From Margaritifera margaritifera (Eukaryota; Mollusca; Bivalvia; Unionida; Margaritiferidae): a DNA stretch of 64,000 nt. A program made the translations under genes and the position numbers. The stretch spans positions 2,697,501 through 2,761,500 of the forward strand of contig JAQPZY010001561.1 in the NCBI GenBank assembly GCA_029931535.1, in the 5' to 3' direction. Each line of letters begins with the position of its first letter. The first letter of the stretch is position 1. Below the pieces are notes generated by a model that was not told the DNA's origin, did no database searches, and saw only the letters and a list, made by a program, of their open reading frames with translations. Of the stretch, positions 22,945 through 35,032 are shown one piece after another.

Positions 22945-23445
22945 CTGCATATATCAGCAGAACACAAACCACTATCAGGGTAGCAGGACATCAGGGTATC
23001 AGGTTATCAAATCAAGCGGCGGAGCGGAAATAAGTCTCGTCCGATTTCATGACATTTTTCCTAAGTTAAGGAAATGAAGAAATTTGGATGAAAGACAGTG
23101 ACGGTAACACTTATTTATGACTTATCTTTTTATAATCGTCAGCGAGATTTTATCGTTAAAATGAACACAATGATTAACATTCTAATTGTATCGTTTAAAT
23201 TAACTTGCTAGGCCCGTATTCAATATAACAGCGGTTTTTTTATATATATTTTTGGACCAATCTACCAAAAGGAAAGGTTTATTACACACACACACACATA
23301 TATATAATTTGTATTCAATCTGAGAAATCAATCTGAGGACTGAAACAAATGTCAAGAATAAAATATACACTGGAAAGATTGCTTTCTTGTTGCACTTTGT
23401 TGGAAGTTATTTAAAACTAACTGACAACGTGCGTTGCCAGAAGGT

Positions 23446-23666
23446 ACCGTATATACTTAGGTATAAATTGGGTCAAAATGCCACCAACTGAGACCCTGAT
23501 CTGCCGTCGCGTAATGCGCAGGCATATCAGGGTCTATGTTGTTTGTTCTACTGATTAGTCCTTACAAACTGCATAGACTCAGATCTGCCGGTGCATTATG
23601 GGGACGGCATATCTAGGTATATGCTGTTTTCAGATGGTATCGGGTTATACGCGAGTATAGACGGTG

Positions 23667-23667
<1 letters not shown>
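23446..23667 (-). mobile_element. Double-hairpin inverted-repeat MITE, copy 2 (inverted)
   Basis: Same family as 4490-4714, opposite orientation: the central spacer tgtttgttctactgattag is the reverse complement of the other copy's spacer with two or three changes. Outer repeats accgtatatac (left) and gcgagtatagacggt (right) are 220 bp apart. Two internal palindromes have arms gagaccctgatctgcc / atatcagggtct and gactcagatctgccg / cggcatatctaggt. It is followed immediately by a TA/TG microsatellite. Confidence 0.83.

Positions 23668-23749
<82 letters not shown>
23668..23749. repeat. (TA)n(TG)n compound microsatellite
   Basis: About 11 ta units run into about 30 tg units directly at the right end of the double-hairpin element. 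Confidence 0.97.
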
Positions 23750-23751
<2 letters not shown>

Positions 23752-24052
23752 AGCAGTTATTTCGATTAGAGAGCACAGATTTGGGAACATATTATCTACA
23801 AAAATACTCAGAGTTTAAAACTGAAGTTTCCAATCAAGAAAATGATCACGACATTAATAGCGATGGTAGCAAGTTTTCGTGAACCTACCGCATCACGATA
23901 ATATTGTCACTTTTCATTGACTTCCAATGCAGGTAGGTAGAAAATTAATGCCTACACGAAGCAACGGTATTTCCCCTCTCCCATTTTTTGCGAAGCTGTA
24001 TCTTTTCTCTTAGGGAAACTTTTTTTTCCCAAGTGCATCAAGAAATGTTTTT

Positions 24053-24156
24053 ATGAGTTGTCAATGTTCCTAGCTCAACTCTCTCCATAAAATGATGCTT
24101 CTCTATGAGTTGTCAATGTTCCTAGCCAAACATTCCCCATAAAATGATGATTCTCT
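24053..24156. repeat. Two-copy 52-bp duplication
   Basis: atgagttgtcaatgttccta, then a variable ctc/cca stretch, then ccataaaatgatg and ttctct, present twice in a row. Confidence 0.9.
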
Positions 24157-24552
24157 AAAGTATGTGTATTTTAAATTCTTAGCAAGAATATTGCTACTTG
24201 ATACGGTCTTTAGAATCGACTTTCTTCAATTTGAAACATCATAACGCTTTTCAAGATCAACTGAAGTGTTTCGATTGCAGGTTTCGAAGTCAACACAATA
24301 ATGTCTGATTCAGAAAACCCTTGTACAGTCCACTGTCATACATCCTAAGGCGATAAGTATTAAGTCAGTTAATTAAGACGTGTTATCGCAATAGCTTTCC
24401 TTTTGCACATACAGTGGGTTTAAAAGACTGTTTATGCCACGCATATTGGTCATATTGTGTCATTTGGGAATAAATTTGTATGGTTTATATGTACGAGTGT
24501 TATAATGAACCGACGAAGACAGATATCTCAGAAGGTCAGTTACATTTTTATA

Positions 24553-24770
24553 ACCATCCCAGCGGTTGTGCATGGGCAGTGTCTTCCTGTGAGAAACATC
24601 CATCCCAGTATTGTCTATGGGCAGTGTCTTCATGTGAGAAACATCCATCCCAGTAGTGTCTATGGGCAGTCTCTTCATGTGAGAAACATCCATCCCAGTA
24701 GTGTCTCTGGACAATGGCTTTATTTGACAAATAACAATGTCATGGGTTGTCTGTGGGCAATATCTTCATT
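24553..24770. repeat. 45-bp minisatellite, about 4.5 copies
   Basis: Unit gggcagtgtcttcatgtgag, then aaacatccatcccagtagtg and tctat. The last copies are diverged (gacaatggctttatttgac). Period 45 keeps frames open on both strands; I do not regard these as genes. Confidence 0.92.
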
Positions 24771-24779
24771 TAAGAAAGT

Positions 24780-25985
24780 GTTTTTTCACGTATTTATTTA
24801 CTGACATTTTCCTCATTTATTAAACACCTAAATCAAAGCACCTTAGAATATTTTCTTATATATCATCCAGTACATGTTCAAAATGATATCCTACATATAA
24901 CAAACGTTATTTATTTATCTTAAATAAAAACGGAATGGGTGGAAAATTGGGCTTGATTGAAAACATTTCTAATCACTTTTGAAATTGTTTATTACAGTGA
25001 GGACAAACTATTTTCGAGGGCATAGATTCAGCTCTGCTCTGCTACACGTACAACTGCTGTACTCCGATTACAAGTACACTGTTCTCAGATCATCTGTTAT
25101 CTGATTACAGCAACTACAGCTGTACTCTGGATAACACACTTACAGTGTTTGTTGGTAACAGGTACAGCTGTGATCTGGTTATAAAAGGTGTAGCTGTTCT
25201 CTGATTACTACAAGCACAGCTGTTCTCTGTCTATTATAGGGGGAATAATCATAAAAATAACACTAGAATCTCAAACCACAGAAAAATAAACTTTTATCAA
25301 ATTTAAAATAATAACAGTTGCAAGGTAAAGTCAGAATTATGCATTTAATTCATTATGTGGGAGAACATTTAGGGCAGAGTAATCAAGAATTGGTACTAGA
25401 TCAAATAGTGATACGCATAACCGAATCATCAAATAAAGTAATATGGGAGATATACAAATAACTAACAATTATTTAAACAAGATGTATCAAGTTATATGCA
25501 ATTTTCCGTATTTTCCAGCAAGAACTAGACTGGGTTACTCGGTCGTTATATCTATGTAATAAAAAGCCAGATCACATTCCCTGTGCAGATACAATCTGAG
25601 CACGTGAAGACTAGTTTGAGAATAGAACTTCGCGATGTGAACACGTTCAGTAGAATTTCAAAATATTATCTTTCCTACCTTTTGTTCTCTTTGAGAGGAA
25701 TTATATTTGTAGTACGTTTCGGAATCTTGGCCTTTGGTAATACATGTATTCAAAGTACCTTGTAAGCTTTCAGCACAGAAGTCGCTTTCAGGTGGTCTTG
25801 CAGGTTCCTGAAGCGTCAACACTTTTGCATCATGAACAAAATGACTGTTGACAGTAATATGTTTTTAGGTTTTGCATATCTTGAAGAATTTTGTGCGGAT
25901 TCTGTAATTAGCTACTTAAGTTTCGCCCGTTAGCCTGGCCGTTAAGTGTTGCTCTTATGAGATAAAAGACCCAATTAATACTCGC
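24780..25985. other. Spacer with weak degenerate repeat
   Basis: 25030-25230 contains loosely recurring acagctgtactctg / ttctctgattac phrases at roughly 45-bp spacing, an old decayed array. The rest is AT-rich with no supported gene. Confidence 0.45.
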
Positions 25986-26079
25986 AGGTGTCGGTATTTA
26001 TTGTTATGATGTTGATTATAATTCTTGTAAACGGTGCCTCTATGCAGTGGATACACTGACCATTGTACATCATTTCGCA

Positions 26080-27060
26080 GTTACGGCTCCTGATTGAGAG
26101 ACTCGGCCAATTTGCTTTATGTACAATGGGCTCGTGGATGGAATTTAAACAAATTCAGAAGGCAGCTTGATATCAACGAGACCTTTGGCTGAGTTTGATT
26201 GTCAGTGTCGCTTGGCTATATGTTCCGGATGCAACATCATCTTTTAGCAGAGATCTAACCCCTGATTGTCGGATTCATCCGTTTTTCTTTCTGCACAAAG
26301 ACTCCATTGGTATCCAGCATTATGTTGATGACATCTTGACTTAGTTTTGATTTTTATCTGCAACATCATTAAGTGGAGTAGTGACCATTGATTGTTGGAT
26401 CCACCCACTTTTGTTTCCACGCAATAAGTTCCTTAATTGTATTTGGATTTCTGGCCGCTGAATGTTGGACCCACATTTTTATGCAGCTTCATATTGATGA
26501 GACCTTATCTGAGTTCCATTGTTAGTGTTCTACGTCACCAATAGTGTCCTCTTTTACAAATGTATCTTAACTCTTTTACTATTTCACCATTATCACCTTG
26601 TCCTTTCCTCTACAAAACTACACTCTCACGCGTCCAACAAAAGTCGAGGGACATCAATTCCTGGAAGTTGTTATTTTTGTTTAGGTTTACTTTACGGACT
26701 GTAGAGTAAATTGGGGTGATATGGGCCATTATCCACATCATGGATTTGATTCCTTTTTGGAATTATAATCCTCTGACTTGTTTACTTATATCAGTGTCAT
26801 TCTATATACATTTATTGTATACAGTCATGTATCTTTACATACAAGGTGGGATCCAGGGATAAGGGCTTTCTTCTCTTTTTTGTGATATATGGGTCATTTT
26901 GTTATTATATGTTGTGTATATACCTTGCATTTCTAAGGACAAATCCTGATTGTCGGATTCATCCCTTTCTGGAGAGCGTTATGGCCCTTGTCAGTCACTT
27001 TTATATCTTTATATGTGATATTGCTTGTATTGATGTGTTCTTGGAGGTCAGATGACTTTC
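26080..27060. repeat. Degenerate dispersed/tandem field
   Basis: The phrase cctgattgtcggattcatcc or close variants occurs near 26263, 26387, 26457 and 26944, each followed by ttt-rich text and tgatgagacctt-like words. Similar in style to 13545-14700: an old, diverged repeat family rather than genes. Confidence 0.5.
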
Positions 27061-27171
27061 AAACCTGCCACGGCAACATTTAGAGGAATCTCATGTCTCT
27101 CTAACGCCTATCTTCTCATAACTTTGGTTTCACAACGCAGATTCCTCTGTTTAAGGATATCTATATCTATA

Positions 27172-27175
27172 TCTA

Positions 27176-27264
<89 letters not shown>
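27172..27264. repeat. (TA)n microsatellite, about 45 units
   Basis: Long uninterrupted tatata tract preceded by ctatatctatatctat. Confidence 0.98.
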
Positions 27265-27266
<2 letters not shown>

Positions 27267-27269
27267 TTA

Positions 27270-29055
27270 ATAGCTATATCAATATCTTTATCATCAGGAC
27301 TACTTATACCCTGTTCAAAAGAACTTACCCCGATAACCTGAGATACAAATTTCTGAATCCGAAATCATTGATTGTTTTCGAGAGTTTGCTTGAACTGGAA
27401 AGGTAATACAGACTTTGGATTCATAATTGCATTTCCAAGATGAGTATATGGTGAACATCGGTTTCTTTTATTTATGGTCTCCAATATGAAAAAAAAGGCT
27501 ACGAAATTGAAACTATACACTAAAAGAGTTTAAACTAGGTAACAGAAGACTTTAGACAAAATTTCTAAATTGAGGAATTATTTAAAGGAGCAAAGCATGT
27601 GAAGACCTCGTGTCAAGAAATTGATACGAGCAAAATTACATTCCAGATTTAAACTCAATCCATATTCAGTAGATAAAGAGGATAGCCTGTGATAATGCAG
27701 TTGAGTTTTATCACGGATAACTAATAGAATAATAAAATCAATACAGCTCTTCAGCGATATGTAATTAAAGAAACCTATACCGTGACAGTTTATTTCCAAT
27801 AATTGTTAATGGCTGATTAGAGAAACAGATTATATGGTGTCAGAATCCTTATTTAAGCGAAATTCGTTAGGGATTTAAATGGCAGAAATTGTGGTGATTT
27901 ACAGAATTTTATCGCCATAAAATTCGAACCCGGTGACAGGTCTTGTAATTCAATATTTGGTTTGATGTATCATCGACGAATGGTAGTTATCTAAAATATA
28001 ATTACAACAACATCTTAGAGAGTACATTTAACTTGAATGCGGATATGAGATTACGATATATTATATATTATTATTCGGAAGGTCCTCCGCCTTTTCCGCC
28101 TCAGGTTAGTAATAGACGAGTCTTTTGAGAATCAAAGTTTTTCAATTCGCATCAGAAAGAGACGACGATGTTCCGATTGATATGCATAAAATGATGGGTC
28201 ACGTGACTATTGCGCGTCAACGGACATAGGTGCTTCGATTAACGTAGGACACAGATTAACACAGACAATGCCTGTACTCTCGAACCACAGAGACCCATAA
28301 TTTATCTTATTTTTAATATTAATACTTGAAAATCAAAGTACATCAAGGTCAATGTTAAACTTCATAACCTAAGCGAACATTGTCTAAAGCAGCTGAAACT
28401 GATATGACCAGTTAAATAATATATTATTATATATTTAATTCATTATCTTTCAAAATGAAAAATGGCATGTTTTCTTTTAGAGACCAGGAGCTGCCTCTCA
28501 CAAATTACCGTCTGAGAATGGACTATATTATGCAATAGTGTGTCGTGTTATTTTTAACAATGTAAAGGAGCTCAGCTATTGGTAATTGACGTAATTTTGG
28601 AAGCTGCACATTAAGTCCAAACATGTTTCAATAATTTTCAAAATACATTTCACCTGCTGTTTAAAAGATAGTTTGAAGTTCTTTTAAATCCACCATATAT
28701 TGTATGTACAAAAGACTCTACAAGGTACACGTCAGTAAGTTCAGGCTAGGAGACGTGTTTACAAGGAAATACAGCATACAAATAAATAGCGCAGATTGGC
28801 GAACCTGGCGGGGTTATTTATTTGATGAAAGGGGTTATTATTTTTTGAATAATACCTAGAGACAGCTTGAGACATATTTGTATCTGAAGTCACATATGCA
28901 ACAAAATCGTACCGTTCTTTACTTAACAGCTACCGGTTAATACAAAGCCAACAAAACATAAAACATGTTGCGCGTGATGGGGGTGGGGGTGTCCGAAACT
29001 TGTTTGTCGAGTTTTCATTCTAAATACCCTGCCATGGAGATATAAGACAAAGATT
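27270..29055. other. Unannotated spacer
   Basis: AT-rich DNA with frames no longer than about 73 codons, none recognisable and none with a convincing splice pair. A G-run (gggggtgggggtg) lies near 28980. Confidence 0.5.
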
Positions 29056-30618
29056 TATATAATATTTAAAGTCACTATATTTAACCTTCAATGAGAAACG
29101 GGTGACTGTACGACAGTTTTGATTGCTTTATTTGCTCTTTCATTACCCTTAATACCAATGTGACTCGGCAGCCAAGTGTAGTAATACTTTTTTCCAGATT
29201 TTATGAATCTATCATGTTTCTGTAGGATTTAGAACATTTAACTGGTTGTCAAAGTTAAGGTTTTACAAGGCTTTCATTGTGGAAAGAAAATCCGAAAAGA
29301 TGATTTTTTTTATAGAAGTTTCGATATAGGTAAAAAAAAATGTAAATATGACTGTAAATGTATGCGATGCAAATGGAGGCTATATCTCGAGATTGTGCCG
29401 AAGGGTGTTGCAATGTCAGCTGCAACCTTGTCTTCATCTTTAGAACTGTCTGCATACAAGGAAGTATGGATTCGACAGAAGGCTCTGGATTAATTTAATT
29501 TAATCTATAAAATGAGAGTGTTCCTAAAGGGTTAAGCAAAGATTAAATTTATTGAGGAATTGTACTAGCCAAGATGGTAATTTGGGAATGGATACATTTG
29601 CAATTTTGGCAAGACAGAATTTTGCCTCTCTATATGAGGACGAATTCGAATGCAAAAATGTAGACTTAAATTAAGTTTTGGTCCTACAAGGTTTGCTATT
29701 TGGGCCTAAAAGCTGAATTTTATGGATTAGAGGATAATTTAGGAGTACACTGAAGAGCCAGTTTCATTCGTCTGAGATAAAGTGATGGTTAATTTGCCTC
29801 AACATAGTCTTTCTGATGGGGAATTTATTAATGTTCCCACAATCTGAGTCCCTGAATGATCAAATCAAGTATCTGCTGGTAGGATTTGCGAGCTGATCCG
29901 TACACAGTCGCACTATATTCAAGTATAGATCTTACTAAAGGGCGGTCTACAGATAATACATGCTTCTGAGAGAGTGACAGGCGTAAGATGAAGTATTTTG
30001 CATTTGCAACATGCACAATGGAGAGAATGTTGGCATACCTCTATGTTACTTTCATGTACTGTGGCTGAAATTTCTATACATATTGTACTTGTGGAAACTG
30101 GACATGATCTAAGCACACAGCAGACAAAATGGCCGCTCCAAAGTACTCAAAATATCAGTCTGAATTAGTCAAAAGTGCACTATTTTCAGGAGTTATTAAA
30201 ATAGGGAAGCGAATTTTGCCAGAGTAGACAATACCAGCCTCTGAAAGTACAATGAATGAATTATAAAATATCTAAAAAGTAAAAAATGTTATCGGTCCTT
30301 TTTTGTGTTTACCTTTGAAGTCAAGGAAGTGAAAATGACCAAGCGGAGCTAGCATTTTTTTCAGAGGTGCACATCTTAAGTAAGACCAAGCTGTATACTC
30401 TATAACGCAAATTTCACCCATCAATCATACACCAAAATAAAGGGAATTCAATGTTCTTTTAACAATACCTACGATATACAAGGTCTTTTTAAAATAGCCA
30501 GGACAGCCAGTGAGGAAAACCTAGGTAATTCTTTTTCTTTAAAAATCTAACCCTATGCAAAGTACGAAACTGGAGAGTGCCACCTAATGTCCTGCATAAC
30601 CGGACTAAGACCTCCATG

Positions 30619-30682
30619 TCTGCTCCCTCATCTGTGTTTGCCACGACTTGTCTTCTCCCTCATCTGTGTTTGCCACGACTTG
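30619..30682. repeat. 32-bp duplication inside LINE B
   Basis: ctccctcatctgtgtttgcc plus acgacttg occurs twice in direct succession within LINE fossil B. Confidence 0.9.
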
Positions 30683-31272
30683 AATTAAATTCGGGGCTTT
30701 TTGACATTCTCACTGAGGTATCTAATACTTGGAAGTAGAGTTATATTATGGTTAAAATAGGCCCTTAAAATTTGGTCTCTTCCACAATAGGGATGGGAAA
30801 GTCCTCAAGATAGAGCTTTGGGTCATCACAAATCTTGTACAATTGGCTGAAGTTCATACAGATAGTTTTAAGTTTCAACAAATTTAACTCGTTTTCTTCT
30901 GACTATTTCTGAACTCTGTTTAAGAATATCTAATCGTATGCATTCTATTTTATCTATAGCAGATCAAGAAGTCTTTGACGTAAAATGAGCAGGGCAGTTC
31001 CTAGATTTAGGTATTTGATATGCTATTAATTTGGATGTTGTAAAGGGTGCCCTATGGTACACCTATATCATGTGGATAGCTGTCAGAAAGGTTGGTACCT
31101 ACTTGAACTCTACAATGTCTATCTTTCAATAACATTGGACATAAAAATAGGTAGGTTGCTCACGAGACCAAGCTGGATAGGTCATTTGTTATGCCATATC
31201 CTGCCATGTGGTGTCATAAGCTTTCTCAAATAAAAAGATGGCTGATATATGTTCCCTCTGTATGAAAACTTG

Positions 31273-31360
31273 TCTGACAAACGTTTCAAGTCTGACTAGA
31301 TCGTCAATTGTGTTTCTCTGACAAACGTTTCAAGTCTGACTAGATCGTCAATTGTGTTTC
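31273..31360. repeat. 44-bp duplication inside LINE B RT domain
   Basis: tctgacaaacgtttcaagtc, then tgactagatcgtcaattg and tgtttc, is present twice in direct tandem. It covers the codons for TIDDLVRLETFVRQ on the minus strand. Since 44 is not a multiple of three, the duplication itself causes a frameshift. Confidence 0.93.
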
Positions 31361-32487
31361 TCCGGCGTTTGAACCAACATTGAAAGTCTGAAAGAAGTTT
31401 GTTTGATTCAAGATAGCAGAGAAACTTGAAATTATTATTCCTTCCATGGTTTTACAAATGCAGATATGTTAGTATTATGGGACGATAGTTGGATGGGTCG
31501 GTATGATCTTTTGCAGGTATGGGTACTGGCGTCACTGTCTCGTCATGATGGCATTTAGATCTATATTGGGTATCTGTTTCAGAAGTAGATAGTGGATATC
31601 ATCTGATCCTGGTAAAGTGTCAGGGAGTTGATCAATAGAGTCTTGTAATTCTCTGAGCTTGAAAAGTTTATTGTAATCCTCAACGTTAGCAGATTAGTGG
31701 ATTTTTATACTAAGTTCTCAGAATAGTTCAGAATAGTGAAATTTACGGTACGTTAGTGATCAGTTTATCATTTTTATTTAGATATATGATACAGTTGTTT
31801 TTAATTTACCAATGATTTTCTGTACCATATTCCATCTTGAATTAATAGAGGAACAAGAGTTTAACCGAGATACAGAGGATCTCCATGTAGTACGTTAAGG
31901 TGTCTCCCCAACAGTACGTAGAGCTTTTGCCTGTTATATACGGTATTTATTAAAATTGTTAGCTGCTGGAATGGAGTTGCAATCTGTAAGGACCTTTTCC
32001 GTTCCCTAACAGCGTCCTTTCAAGCATCATCAAATCATGGTTTTGTAGACACGTTTAGAAATTGCCTAAGTGATTGGCACTGTACCCCCAGCAATAGTTT
32101 GGAGTATGTTACTGAATAAGAATGTCGGATCCACTACGTTTCTGAAACAATCAGCTGTCAGATTTGATTCGCAGAGCGACTGTAACACATCCCAATATGA
32201 CTTTTTCAATTTCTAGCATTGGCCCTTGAGGTTAGTGTGGGGAAAAAATGGGCATGTATTTATAAAAAAAAAAAAAATTCTAGCTTATTTTTTGCATGAG
32301 AGTTGTGGACATTTCGTTTACTTGTATATTCTCAATGTTAAGGGAAAACACAACAATTAGCTAAAATAGTTACATTAGTAAATCCATTTTATATGCATAA
32401 TATCCTCCATCCATCACGCTGAAACTTAATACGATCATTGTCAACAAGATCTGGGTTCCCTATAAGAGATTTGATCTCTGTATCTAC

Positions 32488-32542
32488 TCTTTAATGTGTT
32501 GACGTGTCGTTAAACAGCAATCAACCAACCAACCAACCAATG
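32488..32542 (+). mobile_element. Probable LINE/SINE 3' tail with AACC repeats
   Basis: gttgacgtgtcgttaaacag followed by caatc and four aacc/aacca units. The phrase gttgacgtgtc(a/g)ttaa also appears at the 3' end of LINE fossil C (about 40997). That suggests this is a severely 5'-truncated LINE copy on the + strand, or a SINE sharing its tail. Confidence 0.5.
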
Positions 32543-32879
32543 TTATATTTTTTATGATTTGCAAGCGTGGCCACAAGTTAACATTTGGACTGGAGTTTTC
32601 AATGTGAATCTAGTATCAGCTGCCAGTCTTCTAACCAGAACTTTCTTTTGGGCACTACATATTTTCCTTAACCACTCTAACTGGAAACAAGAAATTTAGT
32701 TTCATATAAACGTACTTGGCAGGAAATATATGTGAACGGTGTCCATAGTATCTAGACTGGTACGTGTAATGATCATCCATGAAGAGATTCCATTTTCTTA
32801 TTTACCACAACTCTTGTTCTTGTATATCCTACGTCTCTATACATTTTACGAAGGAACAACTATAGCTCATATATTATCG

Positions 32880-32882
<3 letters not shown>

Positions 32883-32948
<66 letters not shown>
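32883..32948. repeat. (TA)n microsatellite left of SINE
   Basis: About 33 uninterrupted ta units ending where SINE-like sequence begins. Confidence 0.98.
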
Positions 32949-32949
<1 letters not shown>

Positions 32950-32951
<2 letters not shown>

Positions 32952-33095
32952 AAATTGGTCCGCACTCAAGACCACAAGATTGCGGGTTCGATTACTGTTC
33001 AGACCAGACCGTGGTGTGTCCCTTGGCAAGGTCTTTAACTCCAAAATGCCACGACACGATTCAACTTTGCATGTTTTGATGTACCATTAAGCAAA

Positions 33096-33099
<4 letters not shown>
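32950..33099 (+). mobile_element. tRNA-derived SINE (5'-truncated)
   Basis: Contains a good RNA polymerase III B box (gcgggttcgatta) after ctcaagaccacaag. The conserved-looking central stretch cccttggcaaggtcttta is shared with the SINE at 50112 (ccttgggcaaggcacttta). It ends near gtaccattaagcaaacc. The A-box portion is missing where the TA tract begins. Copies diverge from each other in the tail, so each is old. Confidence 0.72.

Positions 33100-33100
<1 letters not shown>

Positions 33101-33180
<80 letters not shown>
33101..33180. repeat. (TA)n microsatellite right of SINE
   Basis: About 38 ta units directly after the SINE tail. The SINE is thus bracketed by two long TA tracts. Confidence 0.97.
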
Positions 33181-33739
33181 AGTCACAAATCACACGGCAA
33201 ATAACATCTTCACAAATGCGCACTGGATTAAAAAAGATCGTGTTAGTCAGGGAAAATATTAGATATGAAATAAAAACTGACTAACAACAGTGTAAAACTG
33301 GTGTGAGATCAGCCCAAGTCCTTTCGGAATCTACCTATTCCTTTTTCAAGGGCACACAAAATGAAACATTATTAGTCCCGTACGAGCACTAATAAGCAAC
33401 AAGGTTCAACCTTATTAAGCCTTGCTCGTCTTATTTATTATTTCATTGTATCGTCTGTGTAAATATCTACAGCTAACAACACGCAGATTCCGTATAGTAC
33501 TTACGTTTTTGTGTTTTGTGTTTTGTTCAGGTTTTGTTTGCATAATCGTTTTTTGTGGCTTTGAGAAAGCAAAAAAAAAAAATATTAATTTCTCAGCTAC
33601 ACCCAATCTGTAAAAGAAAATGTGTGGATTCACGTAGCTGGATTCATTTTGGCATTTTGTCTCATATTATCAGTAACTTCTATGCTTTGCATTCTTTTCC
33701 CGTAAATTATATATAGATAAATTTTTTAAATCTTTTTTT

Positions 33740-33905
33740 ATGTCAATTTTCGATGCTTTTTTGTATTCTCGTGTCAACCATTGATGCTTTTTTATATTCT
33801 CACGTCAACCATTGATGCTTTATTATATTCAAATTTCAACCATAGTACTTTTTTATATTCCACTGTCAACCATCGATGGTTTTTATATTCTCATGTTTTG
33901 GATTT
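33740..33905. repeat. Degenerate minisatellite of about 36 bp, 4-5 copies
   Basis: gtcaaccattgatgcttttt followed by atattctc(a/g)t recurs with substitutions, including fading copies such as tttcaaccatagtactt. Confidence 0.88.
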
Positions 33906-34577
33906 GAACCTCATATAAATTAATATATATGTCTTGTGACAATTCTGTCGTAGTGGTAGCTATAATCGTAAATGACCTGCAACTTTCATTTTCAGTCGAT
34001 GACATGTAAAATCTACATTTTCCTAAATGACATACGTGAAGCTGTACTGAAGTCTTTTATTTCATAGTAGTAAATAAGAGAACGGCGCTACCTATTCATG
34101 AAAGGGTGCTTGCAGTATTTGATATGAAGATGCCCTATTGTCTTATTTAAACGAAATACGCATATATGTTACGTTTCATTACCTTTTTGTACCCAACAAT
34201 GTGCAATTTTTGTTTCAACACCCACAATTTTGCTCGAATTGGAGAATGTATATTAAATATTCGATATCGCACCAGATTCCATTTCAATATATTTTTATCT
34301 CTGCCCATATATATACTAACACGAATCAAGATAAATGCATTCTAGTTGAAATGTTGAAAGACGCAGAGATAAGTAATACATTATTCTGGGAAATGCGTCA
34401 CATAATGTGTCTTATAGCTTTTCAACAACAGTCATAACGAATCAAAGTTTTATACCATAATTAATGTTCAGCACTGTTGTGACGTATTCGAATGTGATCT
34501 TAATTTTTTGTGGTTAGAAAAGATCTGCGTAATGCCAATTTACGAGCAAACTCTGCATTTTGCATTTTGGCACAATA

Positions 34578-34581
<4 letters not shown>

Positions 34582-34668
<87 letters not shown>
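34582..34668. repeat. (TA)n microsatellite, about 42 units
   Basis: Uninterrupted tatata tract; artefactual Tyr-Ile frames on the + strand. Confidence 0.98.
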
Positions 34669-35032
34669 AGTCTTTGTCTCCAAACTCAGCCCTTAGAGAT
34701 TATGCACAAATTTCAAAAACATTCTGCGCATCTACAGCCAATTCCAAATCATTTTCAACAGTTGTAAGTCTTTATCTTAAACGGCGTTGGAACAGTTGTG
34801 TGACATTACACACGCACGTACGCACGCATGGAGATAAAAAAGAAAATTTCTTCATAGTCGTCTGATACGTCAAATGTTGCCAAGCAGCGTTATGGCATAT
34901 GTCTTTATGAATGCACCTATTAATTATTTGAAAGTTACCAAAAACAATTTACAACACAGATACAACAGTTGGTTTGGTGTTTTACTGCACAGCTGTCTCC
35001 ATTGAATATACAAATATTTGTCAGGATTAGAA

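Larger units (their letters stand above)
29060..32230 (-). pseudogene. LINE fossil B: RT plus RNase H Pol remnant, about 3.2 kb
   Basis: Read on the minus strand from 32230 down, fragments of a single Pol protein appear in order. KPWFDDACKDAVRERKRSL (near 32030) is followed by an RT start with KDHTDPSNYRPI (near 31480). Next come TIDDLVRLETFVRQVFIQRE and EKAYDT (31350-31210), GVP and then SFYVKDFLICYR (31060-30960), where YVDD would be expected. The thumb reads RPLVRSILEYSATVYGSARK (about 29920). An RNase H region ends with FSDFLSTMKAL and TWLPSHIGIKGNERA (29330-29110). Many stops and shifts make it inactive. RNase H-bearing, Jockey/I-type LINEs fit by family knowledge; exact clade undetermined. 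The endonuclease is missing and the copy ends near an A-rich tract at 32263. Fossil C at 39310 is the same family on the other strand. Confidence 0.85.

Noticed and set aside
24283..24350. Terminal exon after gtttcgattgcag
   Set aside because: Only 23 codons, no poly(A) signal nearby and no donor.
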